Positions 22,288 to 28,858 of a DNA stretch of 29,497 nucleotides are shown here, one piece after another. The notes beneath the pieces are model-generated. The model was not told the origin of the DNA. It did not search any database and worked only from the letters and a program-made list of their open reading frames with translations. The stretch's first letter is position 1. Every line of letters starts with the position of its first letter. Position numbers and translations under genes: made by a program. Origin of the DNA: GWA2-46-15 sp964551525 (GTDB lineage Bacteria > Patescibacteriota > Minisyncoccia > Minisyncoccales > GWA2-46-15); contig CAZKCH010000007.1 of assembly GCA_964551525.1 (NCBI GenBank), positions 1-29,497 of the forward strand, read 5' to 3'.

Positions 22288-23175
22288 TTAGATCATATGA
22301 CCGATTATTTTATAAACTAATTTAGCGATGGAAAAATCAGGGAAAACAATGCCTGGTAATGGCGATAACTCCACCACATCCGCCCCAACAATCTTTTTTG
22401 CTCTTGCCACTTGCTTAATCAAATCGAGAACCTCGTACCAGCCCAAGCCGCCTGGTTCAGGCGTGCCCGTGGCCGGCATAATTGACGGATCTAAACCATC
22501 AACATCAAAACTTAAATAAACATTCTTGGATAAAGAAGAAACTATTTTTTGAACTGGGATTTTCGGAGCGTAAAAAATGGTCTTAATCTTTTCTTTTTTG
22601 ATATAAGCAATTTCACTTTCATCTTGGCTGCGGATGCCAACAGAAACCACCTTAACTCCTAAATCACGGATTCGCCTCATGGCGCAAGCATGATTATACT
22701 TTGTCCCTTCAAAGTCATCGCGCAAATCAGTATGAGCATCAATTTGCAAAACTGATAAATCACGATATTTCTCCTTATGAGCCGCCACTGCCGCCGGAGC
22801 GATTGAATGCTCCCCGCCCAGCATTATCACTGTCTTCTTGTCCGCCAATAGTTCTCGCACAACTTTTTTAATCTGCAAATATGCTTCTTGAGGAGAGTTT
22901 TTTGAACAGCTTAATTCTGGTAAAGTGAAAATTCCAATTCGGCTGATATCTTTTTTTGAATCAATATCATAAAGCTCTAAATGCCGTGAAGCATCAATAA
23001 TTGCTTTCGGACCATTTTTTGTCCCAGTCATATAGGAAGTGGTTGCTTCGTAAGGAACGGGAAAAACTACTGCTTTAGCTGAAGCATAATTTTGATCTTC
23101 TAAACCGAGGAAATTAAACGATTCGGTTTGCGGATAAAATGGCGGCTTAATGTTTCCCGTGTTTGTGTTTTTCAT
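22288..23175 (-). CDS. speB: agmatinase/ureohydrolase family protein
   Basis: 295-aa arginase-family metalloenzyme. The Mn-binding motifs are complete: GGEHS (120-124), DAHTDLRD (146-153) and SFDVDGLDPS (222-231), with NHACAMRR and TGTPEPGG in between and after. SpeB-type members hydrolyse agmatine to putrescine and urea; relatives act on N1-aminopropylagmatine. I chose the ATG at 23175, which overlaps the end of the DHS-like gene by 29 nt; the longer frame up to 23304 would give an unrelated N-terminus. It sits between a DHS-like enzyme and an ECF S component, which supports a polyamine role. Confidence 0.88.
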   Translation of the reverse strand: MKNTNTGNIKPPFYPQTESFNFLGLEDQNYASAKAVVFPVPYEATTSYMTGTKNGPKAIIDASRHLELYDIDSKKDISRIGIFTLPELSCSKNSPQEAYLQIKKVVRELLADKKTVIMLGGEHSIAPAAVAAHKEKYRDLSVLQIDAHTDLRDDFEGTKYNHACAMRRIRDLGVKVVSVGIRSQDESEIAYIKKEKIKTIFYAPKIPVQKIVSSLSKNVYLSFDVDGLDPSIMPATGTPEPGGLGWYEVLDLIKQVARAKKIVGADVVELSPLPGIVFPDFSIAKLVYKIIGHMI

Positions 23176-24310
23176 AAAGCTTGTCCGCTGTCCAGGTAAT
23201 CGGCCTTTTCTTGGCTTCTTTCTCCAAATCATAAACCAATTTGTCAATTTTCTTGTAAAGCTGTTTGTGTTTTCTTGGTTTGGCGTTTTCAAAAGCATAG
23301 GCAAAAAGAATCGGCGCGCCGATGGTCACATCGGTATAGACGACAACCGTGTTTTGCAATTCGTCGGGATTAATTTTTCCCCAAGAAACCGCTTCTGACG
23401 GTGTCGCGCCCGAAAGCCCGCCCCACTGGGGAGAATCCATGGTTATCTGGATAAAGAAATCGTGGCCGCCTTTTTCCACGCCCAAACACTCCCAAAGAAA
23501 CGGTTGGGTCTGCATATAAAAATTCTTGGGCGAACCGCCGCCCAAAAGAATCGCCCCGTTCTTTTTCGCTCCCATCACGATCGCTGCCGTTTCGATCACG
23601 TCCAAATTAGAATTGATATGCAAATCGATTGAGCCGTCAACAATCAATTCTTTATGGCGTGCCTTATTAAAATTAGCCAAATCCATGCCATAAGTGGAAT
23701 CCCCGGGCGAAGAAGTATAAACCGGCACATTGTATTTGGCCGCTTGCGCCAAAATGGAAACTTCTGGATTAGGCGCCTCTGCTAAAAGCTTTTTGCCGAG
23801 GTAATAATGAAACTCCCGCGAAGAAATCGCTCCCCGCGGCGCGCCTTCGGCTAAAAGCACTTTTTGCGTCCATTTGTCTGTATTCAAAAGCGTATCCGTA
23901 GTCAAAAAAATGTCGTAAATGCGGACAATACCATGATTCCAGAGCATTGAATCGTCTATCTGCCAAGTGCCTTTGTATAAAGGATAATTCAAAGCGAAAT
24001 GAGTGTCGTGATAGAGATTAGCGCCCGTGGCAATAATGAAATCGATGAACCCTTTTTCCATCATGGAAACCACCATGCCCGACATGCCGGCTGGCGTTAA
24101 AGCGCCGGCTAAAGTCAAACCGATAGTGGTATTGTTTTTTTTCTCCAGCATTTTTTCCGTGAGCAAGCGACAAGCCTCATTGAGACGGCTGGAATTATAG
24201 GCCTGATAATATTTGCCGACCAGCTCTGAAACCGAAATTCCTTTCTTCAGCTTCCTGGAAACGATTGGAATTTTCAGAAATTTATTCTCCTGCCTTTTAG
24301 ATTTTGCCAT
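23147..24310 (-). CDS. deoxyhypusine synthase-like protein (probable polyamine aminobutyl transferase)
   Basis: 387-aa member of the DHS family, which uses NAD and an enzyme lysine to transfer an aminobutyl group from spermidine. The catalytic lysine is K312 in SEAVSWGKI, with W310 and E306. N-terminal TIGLTLAGALTPAGMSG and ATGANLYHD are the NAD-site segments. By-eye alignment to human DHS shows changed substrate-site residues: His288 becomes N263, Asn292 becomes Q267, and Asp316 becomes L299. Bacteria lack eIF5A, and bacterial members are thought to make homospermidine or related amines. Lying next to agmatinase and a SpeD homologue, it most likely consumes putrescine and/or spermidine. There is no Shine-Dalgarno, and a hairpin with a U tract precedes it by 28 nt. 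Confidence 0.85.
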   Translation of the reverse strand: MAKSKRQENKFLKIPIVSRKLKKGISVSELVGKYYQAYNSSRLNEACRLLTEKMLEKKNNTTIGLTLAGALTPAGMSGMVVSMMEKGFIDFIIATGANLYHDTHFALNYPLYKGTWQIDDSMLWNHGIVRIYDIFLTTDTLLNTDKWTQKVLLAEGAPRGAISSREFHYYLGKKLLAEAPNPEVSILAQAAKYNVPVYTSSPGDSTYGMDLANFNKARHKELIVDGSIDLHINSNLDVIETAAIVMGAKKNGAILLGGGSPKNFYMQTQPFLWECLGVEKGGHDFFIQITMDSPQWGGLSGATPSEAVSWGKINPDELQNTVVVYTDVTIGAPILFAYAFENAKPRKHKQLYKKIDKLVYDLEKEAKKRPITWTADKLYEKHKHGKH

Positions 24311-24337
24311 TTTAGTATCAATAGTTTTTAAACAAAA

Positions 24338-24359
24338 ACCACGAAAAACCCTTCGTGGT
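24338..24359 (-). terminator. terminator/attenuator between the SpeD homologue and the DHS-like gene
   Basis: ACCACGAA/TTCGTGGT forms an 8-bp stem around 6 nt, followed on the minus strand by TTTTGTTT. It may only partly stop transcription, since the next gene has no obvious promoter of its own. Confidence 0.75.
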
Positions 24360-24394
24360 CATTGTAATCCTAATCAAAATAATTTTCAAGACAA

Positions 24395-24835
24395 TCAGGC
24401 CTCGCGGCTGACGCTCGCCATCTGCGCTCTTCTCGCCCGATTAGCGGCAAAAATAATCTTGGCTGAAGAAATTTTCTTTTGAGTCGGGTAGCTGACCTGG
24501 AAAAAGAAAAGATTGCTCTTACTCACCTTCAACTTTTTCAATAAATAATTTTTAATTTCTTGGGGATCAAACGGTTTGCAGGAAAAAATATCAACACAAA
24601 CTTCACCAGGCGCGGAGAACGTGTGGATGGAAATGTGCGAGAAATCAATAATACAAAAACCAGAGACGCCGGGATTGTAATCCATGCCCTGAACAATATG
24701 AGGACCGGAAATAATTCTCATCTTACAAAGATTAGCCGTATCTTTTAATAAAGAATCAACTAATTTTTTGCTATTAAGAATTTTTTGATTTATTCCGCCG
24801 GCATCAAAAATATAATGGAATCTTTGCGTTATCAT
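24395..24835 (-). CDS. speH: SpeD/SpeH-family pyruvoyl decarboxylase, possibly not AdoMet-specific
   Basis: 146-aa homologue of prokaryotic S-adenosylmethionine decarboxylase, a self-cleaving pyruvoyl enzyme. Compared with T. maritima SpeH (offset +3 by eye), the cleavage serine is S66, the processing histidine H71 and the catalytic cysteine C86, all in SHISIHTFSAPG and IFSC. The usual WPE after the IHT motif is FSA (73-75), removing the glutamate that contacts the AdoMet ribose. The residue before S66 is Phe instead of Glu. SpeD homologues lacking a spermidine synthase partner have been shown in several bacteria, including CPR, to be arginine or ornithine decarboxylases. With agmatinase next door, arginine is the attractive substrate, but AdoMet cannot be excluded. 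Confidence 0.85.
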   Translation of the reverse strand: MITQRFHYIFDAGGINQKILNSKKLVDSLLKDTANLCKMRIISGPHIVQGMDYNPGVSGFCIIDFSHISIHTFSAPGEVCVDIFSCKPFDPQEIKNYLLKKLKVSKSNLFFFQVSYPTQKKISSAKIIFAANRARRAQMASVSREA

Positions 24836-24923
24836 TTTTTGTTTTTTTTTGAAAAAATTTTAGTAATTTTGAAGATTAATTCATTATTTCACTTCAAGCA
24901 ACGATGTCAAGATGTGAATAAGT

Positions 24924-24953
24924 AAAAACCGCGGAAAAAATAATTTTTCGCGG
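24924..24953 (-). terminator. terminator of murB
   Basis: CCGCG/CGCGG (24929-24933 with 24949-24953) extended by an A/T stem. On the minus strand it is followed by TTTTT. It separates murB from the polyamine operon. Confidence 0.75.
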
Positions 24954-24980
24954 CAAGAAACATCTTTTTTTTAAAAAAAC

Positions 24981-26024
24981 TTAAATTTTTTCCGGCATAA
25001 CAACGATTTCTTCTTCCAAATCAAGCTTAAATTTATTTTTCACTGATTTTTTCGCCAAAATAATTAATTTTTTCACGTCTTCGGCGGTGGCCTTGCCTAA
25101 ATTGACAATAAAATTAGCGTGGAGCGGCGAAATCTGCGCCTCGCCGATAATTTTCCCTTTCAAGTCGCACTGGTCAATGAACCAGCCCGCCCCGGTCGTC
25201 GGACTGCCGGTTTTTTCTGCCGTTTTTTTAGAAAAGTTTTTAAAAATGGAGCCGGGGCAATTTATTTGCGGCTGGATTTTCAATTTTCTCTGCCACCATT
25301 CTTTAAAAACATATTTTGCCCTTTCAATATCTCCTTGAGACAGTAAAATCGTTGCCTTAACAATAATTGCCTTTGCCAGCCCGCCGGAGCCTTGGCGAAG
25401 GCGGGGTTTCTGAAAATCGCTTTTGTCATACTGAAAACCAGCTCTGCCTTTTTTCATTTTTTGCAAATGATCGTTTTGGTCTAAAAAAGTAATTTCCTTG
25501 ACGTAATCGGAGAATAATTTTGTCCCGCCATGGATATTGCAGACAATCGCCCCGCCCACTGACCCAGGAATGCCGGCAAACCATTGCAAACCAGTTAACT
25601 TTTTCGCCAGAGACCAATTAATAAATCTCTGTAAAGGCATGCCAGCGAAAACTTCGATTTCGGTATCAAACGACTCCTGCTCATAATCTAAATCTGCGAA
25701 GCGCAAGTATCTTTTGGGATCAGCGGGTTGATAACGCGCCCGCGATAAATCTTCTTTCGCCGCCGATTTTTTTGTTTTTATATTTCTTACAATCTTTGCT
25801 CCGGAAACCAAATTTCTGATGACTAAACCGCGAAAGCCCTGATCGTCAAAAAGAATGTTAGAACCGCGCCCCAAAACAAAAAACGGCAAGCGCAGTTTCC
25901 TTGCTGTTTTAATAGCGCTAATTAAATTTTTTTCTGTCTTAGCTTCGTAAAAAAAATCGGCCGGGCCGCCGATCCGGAAAGTAGTGTAATCCTTAAGCAA
26001 AACATTCTTTTTTATTTTAATCAT
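24981..26024 (-). CDS. murB: UDP-N-acetylenolpyruvoylglucosamine reductase
   Basis: 347-aa FAD enzyme that reduces UDP-GlcNAc-enolpyruvate to UDP-MurNAc. N-terminal YTTFRIGGPADFF and VLGRGSNIL are the FAD-binding segments, FAGIPGSVGGAIVCNIH is the central motif, and CPGSIFKNF with AGWFIDQ and ISPLHANFIVN form the substrate domain with the catalytic Ser/Glu area. It is longer than simple MurB (about 300) because of a polar insert at about 80-118 and a second insert, PRLRQGSGGLAKA (about 206-218), coded by a palindrome at 25380-25405. The start at 26024 is preceded by a 10-bp hairpin and a TATAAT box. It stands alone, with a terminator after it. Confidence 0.95.
   Translation of the reverse strand: MIKIKKNVLLKDYTTFRIGGPADFFYEAKTEKNLISAIKTARKLRLPFFVLGRGSNILFDDQGFRGLVIRNLVSGAKIVRNIKTKKSAAKEDLSRARYQPADPKRYLRFADLDYEQESFDTEIEVFAGMPLQRFINWSLAKKLTGLQWFAGIPGSVGGAIVCNIHGGTKLFSDYVKEITFLDQNDHLQKMKKGRAGFQYDKSDFQKPRLRQGSGGLAKAIIVKATILLSQGDIERAKYVFKEWWQRKLKIQPQINCPGSIFKNFSKKTAEKTGSPTTGAGWFIDQCDLKGKIIGEAQISPLHANFIVNLGKATAEDVKKLIILAKKSVKNKFKLDLEEEIVVMPEKI
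25380..25405. repeat. palindromic insertion inside murB
   Basis: CCCGCC and GGCGGG form the outer stem and GCC-TT-GGC the inner one, with GGA and GAA as internal loops. It is read in frame as part of RLRQGSGGLAK. It resembles palindromes I recall scattered in Parcubacteria genes, and it differs from the RAYT-linked REP at 20438-21268. Confidence 0.75.
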
Positions 26025-26028
26025 TGGT

Positions 26029-26096
26029 GGGCTGGGAGAGTTAACTCCAATTCTTAGGAATTAGTGAGTGCTACCTCCCAACCCAAATTCATTATA
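26029..26096 (-). promoter_or_regulatory. -10 box and 5' hairpin of murB
   Basis: TATAAT (26091-26096) predicts a transcript start at about 26084. That base begins a 10-bp stem (26075-26084 with 26029-26038, one G-U pair). The stem is followed by ACCA and then the ATG, so most of the leader is folded. Confidence 0.6.
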
Positions 26097-26161
26097 TCAA
26101 CAAAAGGAAATACTTTAAATATCTACCATCTCCTTTCTCCCTCTCCACAACTCCCAATTGG

Positions 26162-26190
26162 AGCGATAGCAATGAGAAAGAGTTGTTTTA
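26162..26190. repeat. 28-nt repeat, copy 1 (3' side of the Cas2-like gene)
   Basis: AGCGATAGCAATGAG continuing into AAAGAGTTGTTTT, identical to the copy at 26794 for 28 nt and in the same orientation. It overlaps the stop codon of the regulator gene. Here ACAACTC upstream pairs with its GAGTTGT. Confidence 0.85.
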
Positions 26191-26769
26191 TTTAAGTTTG
26201 AAATACTCTTTAAATTCTTCGTCCCCTTCTAAATTCTGAGTAACGATCATTTTTAAATCGTGATTATCCAGGCCGAAAAATTCCCGCAGCAATTCTATCT
26301 CTGCCCTGCAATCAAACGGATGAATCCAAACACTTTTCTGTAGTGGACGGAAACCGAGTTCTTTTATCTTTCCTCGAAAGGCATCGCGATGAAGCTTTTT
26401 AAGCTCCGCGATATCAAAAATTACTATTCGCCACTTCTTATCCCAAATTTTTGGTTTTTTAATACTCAAATCGTTAATCTGAAAATAACCAGCCTTTTTT
26501 CTTCCTTCATTGGTAAGCTCAATATGTAAGTGAGATCCGTTATTAGAAATCTTGATTAGGCCTTGTTTTTTTAATCTATAAAAAGTGTCGTAAATTTTCT
26601 TGCGAGAATAGTTTTTCCATCTTTCATGGGCCTTAATAATATTCCTCGTAAAAGACGGGCTCCCGGCGGCAATATAAACAGCGCCGGCCACCATCAACCA
26701 ATAAAGGACATCTTTCACAATTTCGCTCTTTGGTTTCTTAAAATAATATTTATATTTCTCTATTCCCAT
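26188..26769 (-). CDS. PaaX-like regulator: winged helix plus Cas2-like domain
   Basis: 193-aa protein in two parts. Residues about 15-95 form a winged helix-turn-helix (ERWKNYSRKKIYDTFYRLKKQGLIKI, then IELTNEGRKKAG). Residues about 109-193 form a ferredoxin-like Cas2-type domain: KWRIVIFDIAELKKLHRDAF, then LGFRPLQKSVWIHPFD and VTQNL. PaaX, the phenylacetate repressor, has the same order, and such proteins are frequent in Patescibacteria. There is no CRISPR array or other cas gene here, so it is read as a transcription regulator, not an adaptation nuclease. It has a near-consensus promoter 235 nt upstream, a structured leader with 24-nt repeats, and identical 28-nt repeats on both sides. Confidence 0.82.
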   Translation of the reverse strand: MGIEKYKYYFKKPKSEIVKDVLYWLMVAGAVYIAAGSPSFTRNIIKAHERWKNYSRKKIYDTFYRLKKQGLIKISNNGSHLHIELTNEGRKKAGYFQINDLSIKKPKIWDKKWRIVIFDIAELKKLHRDAFRGKIKELGFRPLQKSVWIHPFDCRAEIELLREFFGLDNHDLKMIVTQNLEGDEEFKEYFKLK

Positions 26770-26780
26770 TATTAGATAAT

Positions 26781-26823
26781 AACTCTTTCTTTAAGCGATA
26801 GCAATGAGAAAGAGTTGTTTTTA
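26781..26823. repeat. 28-nt repeat, copy 2, forming a hairpin before the Cas2-like gene
   Basis: Repeat copy at 26794-26821. Its AGAAAGAGTT (26807-26816) pairs perfectly with AACTCTTTCT (26781-26790) into a 10-bp hairpin ending 11 nt before the regulator ATG. On the plus strand it is followed by GTTTTT. Confidence 0.8.
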
Positions 26824-26830
26824 TGGCCTT

Positions 26831-26878
26831 ATTTTATATCTGTTCAAATTCGATATTTTATATCTATTTAAATTCAAT
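26831..26878. repeat. tandem 24-nt repeats in the regulator leader
   Basis: Two adjacent 24-nt units, each beginning ATTTTATATCT, with four differences. More degenerate units, recognisable by TTCAAT or TTCGAT followed by GCCTA, continue to about 26947. The stretch 26824-27010 contains no convincing gene. Confidence 0.7.
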
Positions 26879-26951
26879 ATTTAAATTTGATGCGACATCT
26901 GTATTCGATGCCTACCTGTCCGATCTCTATTCATTCAATGCCTATATAAAA

Positions 26952-26983
26952 GCAAAACACGTCGCTCGAGGGACGTGTGTTGC
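26952..26983 (-). promoter_or_regulatory. attenuator-like hairpin in the regulator leader
   Basis: A 12-bp stem with one mismatch (26952-26963 with 26972-26983) around an 8-nt loop containing CTCGAG. On the minus strand it runs into TTTTGCTTTT, so it could terminate early transcripts from the promoter at 27011-27039. Confidence 0.65.
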
Positions 26984-27010
26984 CGAATTGGAGACTCACT
27001 CACTGGTTTG

Positions 27011-27039
27011 AGTGTAGCAGATTAGCTTAAATTTGTCAA
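27011..27039 (-). promoter_or_regulatory. near-consensus promoter of the PaaX/Cas2-like gene
   Basis: TTGACA (27034-27039), 17-nt spacer, TACACT (27011-27016) on the minus strand. The next start codon is at 26769, giving a leader of about 235 nt. Confidence 0.8.
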
Positions 27040-27045
27040 CCCCGC

Positions 27046-28755
27046 TTATAATTCTAAGTTGGCCGCGGCTCTGGTCAAGGGGCCGAAATAGCCGGTTTGA
27101 ATAATACCTTTGCTCGCCTGATAACGCTTCACCGCCCCGACGGTTAATGCCATATAATTGCCGCTGACTATTCCCTCCGGGTAAATGGTTTCACCCTTTG
27201 ACTTCAAAAACTCTTGCAAACAACTGACGGCCGAGGAATTCTTTAATCCGAAATAAAGATCTTGAGAAAAACTGCCGCAGGAAACCGATTGTCCCGCTTC
27301 CTTTTCCGCGCTCAAAAGCAGCTGGAGCTCGGCTCTCAAGCCAGCCAATTGTTTTTCGAGTATGGTTATTTTATCCAAGACCTCCTGAATGTTTCGCGAA
27401 TTTGAAGTTTGTTCCGGCGTAGAATCTGCCGTTGATGTTTCAGTAGAGGCCTGCCAGAAAAAAGGATAAACCGTGACCGCGCTTTTGGCGGCCTTATCGT
27501 GGATAGAAGGAATAATCACCAAAGAAGTGATATTCTTGCCGAAATTGGGGATATAAATCTCGCCTTTTTGATAATCATTCAGCGCGAAAAAGCCAAGCGC
27601 TTGGTTGCCGGCCAAATCTTGAGTCACGTATGGCACTTGAAAATCAACGGCGGCATTACCGACAAACTCAACCCGAAGAGCGCCCCAACCGCCAATAAAC
27701 TTATACCAATTGCCCACCCATTTCTTCGTGGTTTCGCTCAAACTTTGCCGGCTCTCTCCGGCCAAGGGCAGAAAGTTGATCGAAGGAATTAAGCGGAAAT
27801 TTTTAAGAGAGGGGCTGAGATAACAATATTTAGCGCCGAGGGAACAGTCGTTAACCAAAACGGCAATGGTCCAGTCCGCAAAGATCTGGCCAAAGTCCTG
27901 AGAAAAGCTCTTGTTCAATAAAGCAAAATTCAAACTATCAACGCCAACTAAAGATGATTTTAAAGAATCGATCAAAATCCCGGCGCCGTAATGATCAACT
28001 AAATATTGGATAAAAAGGTTAAGAGCGCCGTAACTTTCTCTTTTATTTTCCCAGTTAATAAAAGAAATGGACGGGTTTCTCAAAAAATCCCTGATCCGGC
28101 GGTTTAAATTAGTGTCTGCGCCGCTGCTATCATAACCGAGAAGAGTCGGAACGTATTCCGCCCTGGCTTCGTTGAGCCAAACCTCTTCTTGCACGCCTCT
28201 GATCTTTTCTTTTTGATTATAAGTAATCAGATGAATAAACTCATGGGCCAAAAAACTCTTGGCTAAATCGCTGTTGAGATACTGGCTGTTGAAATAAACC
28301 ATTTCCCTTTCATTTGATCCGGGATATTGGATTTTCAGATATTCATTCACGGAATTGAAATAACCGCCGGCTTGACTGATCAGGGGATGGATCAAAACCG
28401 TAATCTTTTCATCTTTATCAATTCCGGGTTTCCACTCCGAGCCGAAAGCCGCAGTTAATTCCGGATAAATTTTACTATCAAACTCTTCTCCTAATTTTTG
28501 GATTGATGATTTAGCCGCGCCTTTTTCGGTTTCACCTAAAGTACTCCACCAAGCATCGTCAATATAAAAATAGATGCGAGAAGTTATTCTTAATAGGGTG
28601 GCGCTAATTTCCTGTCTTTGATTTAAATCATAGCTTGAATCAACGGAAAATTTATTGTTTTGGCCGCCGTAGTCAGCAAAAACGCCCGCTGGCAAAACAA
28701 CAAGGATGGCGCCGATCAGAAATAATTTAATGGTTAAAATATTATTCCGGGCCAT
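27046..28755 (-). CDS. secreted HExxH metalloprotease with peptidoglycan-binding domain
   Basis: 569 aa from the preferred start. An N-terminal signal peptide (hydrophobic LFLIGAILVVLPAGVFA) is followed by a gluzincin-type protease domain with HEFIH (171-175) and WLNEARAEY (193-201), the latter supplying the third zinc ligand, as in hyicolysin-like enzymes. After a beta-rich region comes a coiled coil (EVLDKITILEKQLAGLRAEL, about 455-475) and a C-terminal peptidoglycan-binding-1 domain (RYQASKGIIQTGYFGPLTR). The protease is therefore probably tethered to cell-wall peptidoglycan and acts outside the cell. I chose the ATG at 28755, because the -10 box TACAAT lies between it and the upstream ATG at 28791. 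Confidence 0.85.
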   Translation of the reverse strand: MARNNILTIKLFLIGAILVVLPAGVFADYGGQNNKFSVDSSYDLNQRQEISATLLRITSRIYFYIDDAWWSTLGETEKGAAKSSIQKLGEEFDSKIYPELTAAFGSEWKPGIDKDEKITVLIHPLISQAGGYFNSVNEYLKIQYPGSNEREMVYFNSQYLNSDLAKSFLAHEFIHLITYNQKEKIRGVQEEVWLNEARAEYVPTLLGYDSSGADTNLNRRIRDFLRNPSISFINWENKRESYGALNLFIQYLVDHYGAGILIDSLKSSLVGVDSLNFALLNKSFSQDFGQIFADWTIAVLVNDCSLGAKYCYLSPSLKNFRLIPSINFLPLAGESRQSLSETTKKWVGNWYKFIGGWGALRVEFVGNAAVDFQVPYVTQDLAGNQALGFFALNDYQKGEIYIPNFGKNITSLVIIPSIHDKAAKSAVTVYPFFWQASTETSTADSTPEQTSNSRNIQEVLDKITILEKQLAGLRAELQLLLSAEKEAGQSVSCGSFSQDLYFGLKNSSAVSCLQEFLKSKGETIYPEGIVSGNYMALTVGAVKRYQASKGIIQTGYFGPLTRAAANLEL

Positions 28756-28763
28756 ATTTAAAC

Positions 28764-28791
28764 ATTGTAGCAAAAAGCTGCGTAAAAACAA
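28764..28791 (-). promoter_or_regulatory. promoter of the metalloprotease gene (near-leaderless)
   Basis: TTGTTT (28786-28791), 16-nt spacer, TACAAT (28764-28769), then 8 nt to the ATG at 28755. It has the same layout as secA and secD. Confidence 0.65.
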
Positions 28792-28858
28792 AATTACACT
28801 AAAACCGCTCCGTTAGATAAACGGATTTAATCATTAATTGTTGCAAAAAGTTTTGGAA

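Noticed and set aside
23176..23304. Longer N-terminus for the agmatinase-family protein
   Set aside because: It would lie wholly within the DHS-like gene and reads as unrelated basic sequence.
24897..24910. Promoter for the SpeD homologue from TTGACA at 24905-24910
   Set aside because: The -35 is good, but no convincing -10 box lies at 16-18 nt; left out as unsupported.
26025..26084. A tRNA gene upstream of murB
   Set aside because: It has an acceptor-like stem and ACCA, but only about 60 nt and no recognisable D, anticodon or T arms.
26188..26769. Cas2 of a CRISPR system
   Set aside because: The Cas2-like domain is fused behind a winged helix as in PaaX, and no repeat-spacer array or cas1 is present in the window.
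26823..27011. Plus-strand 62-aa frame with eight-residue periodicity
   Set aside because: The periodicity follows from the 24-nt DNA repeats; the clear promoter points the other way and no plus-strand promoter or RBS is seen.
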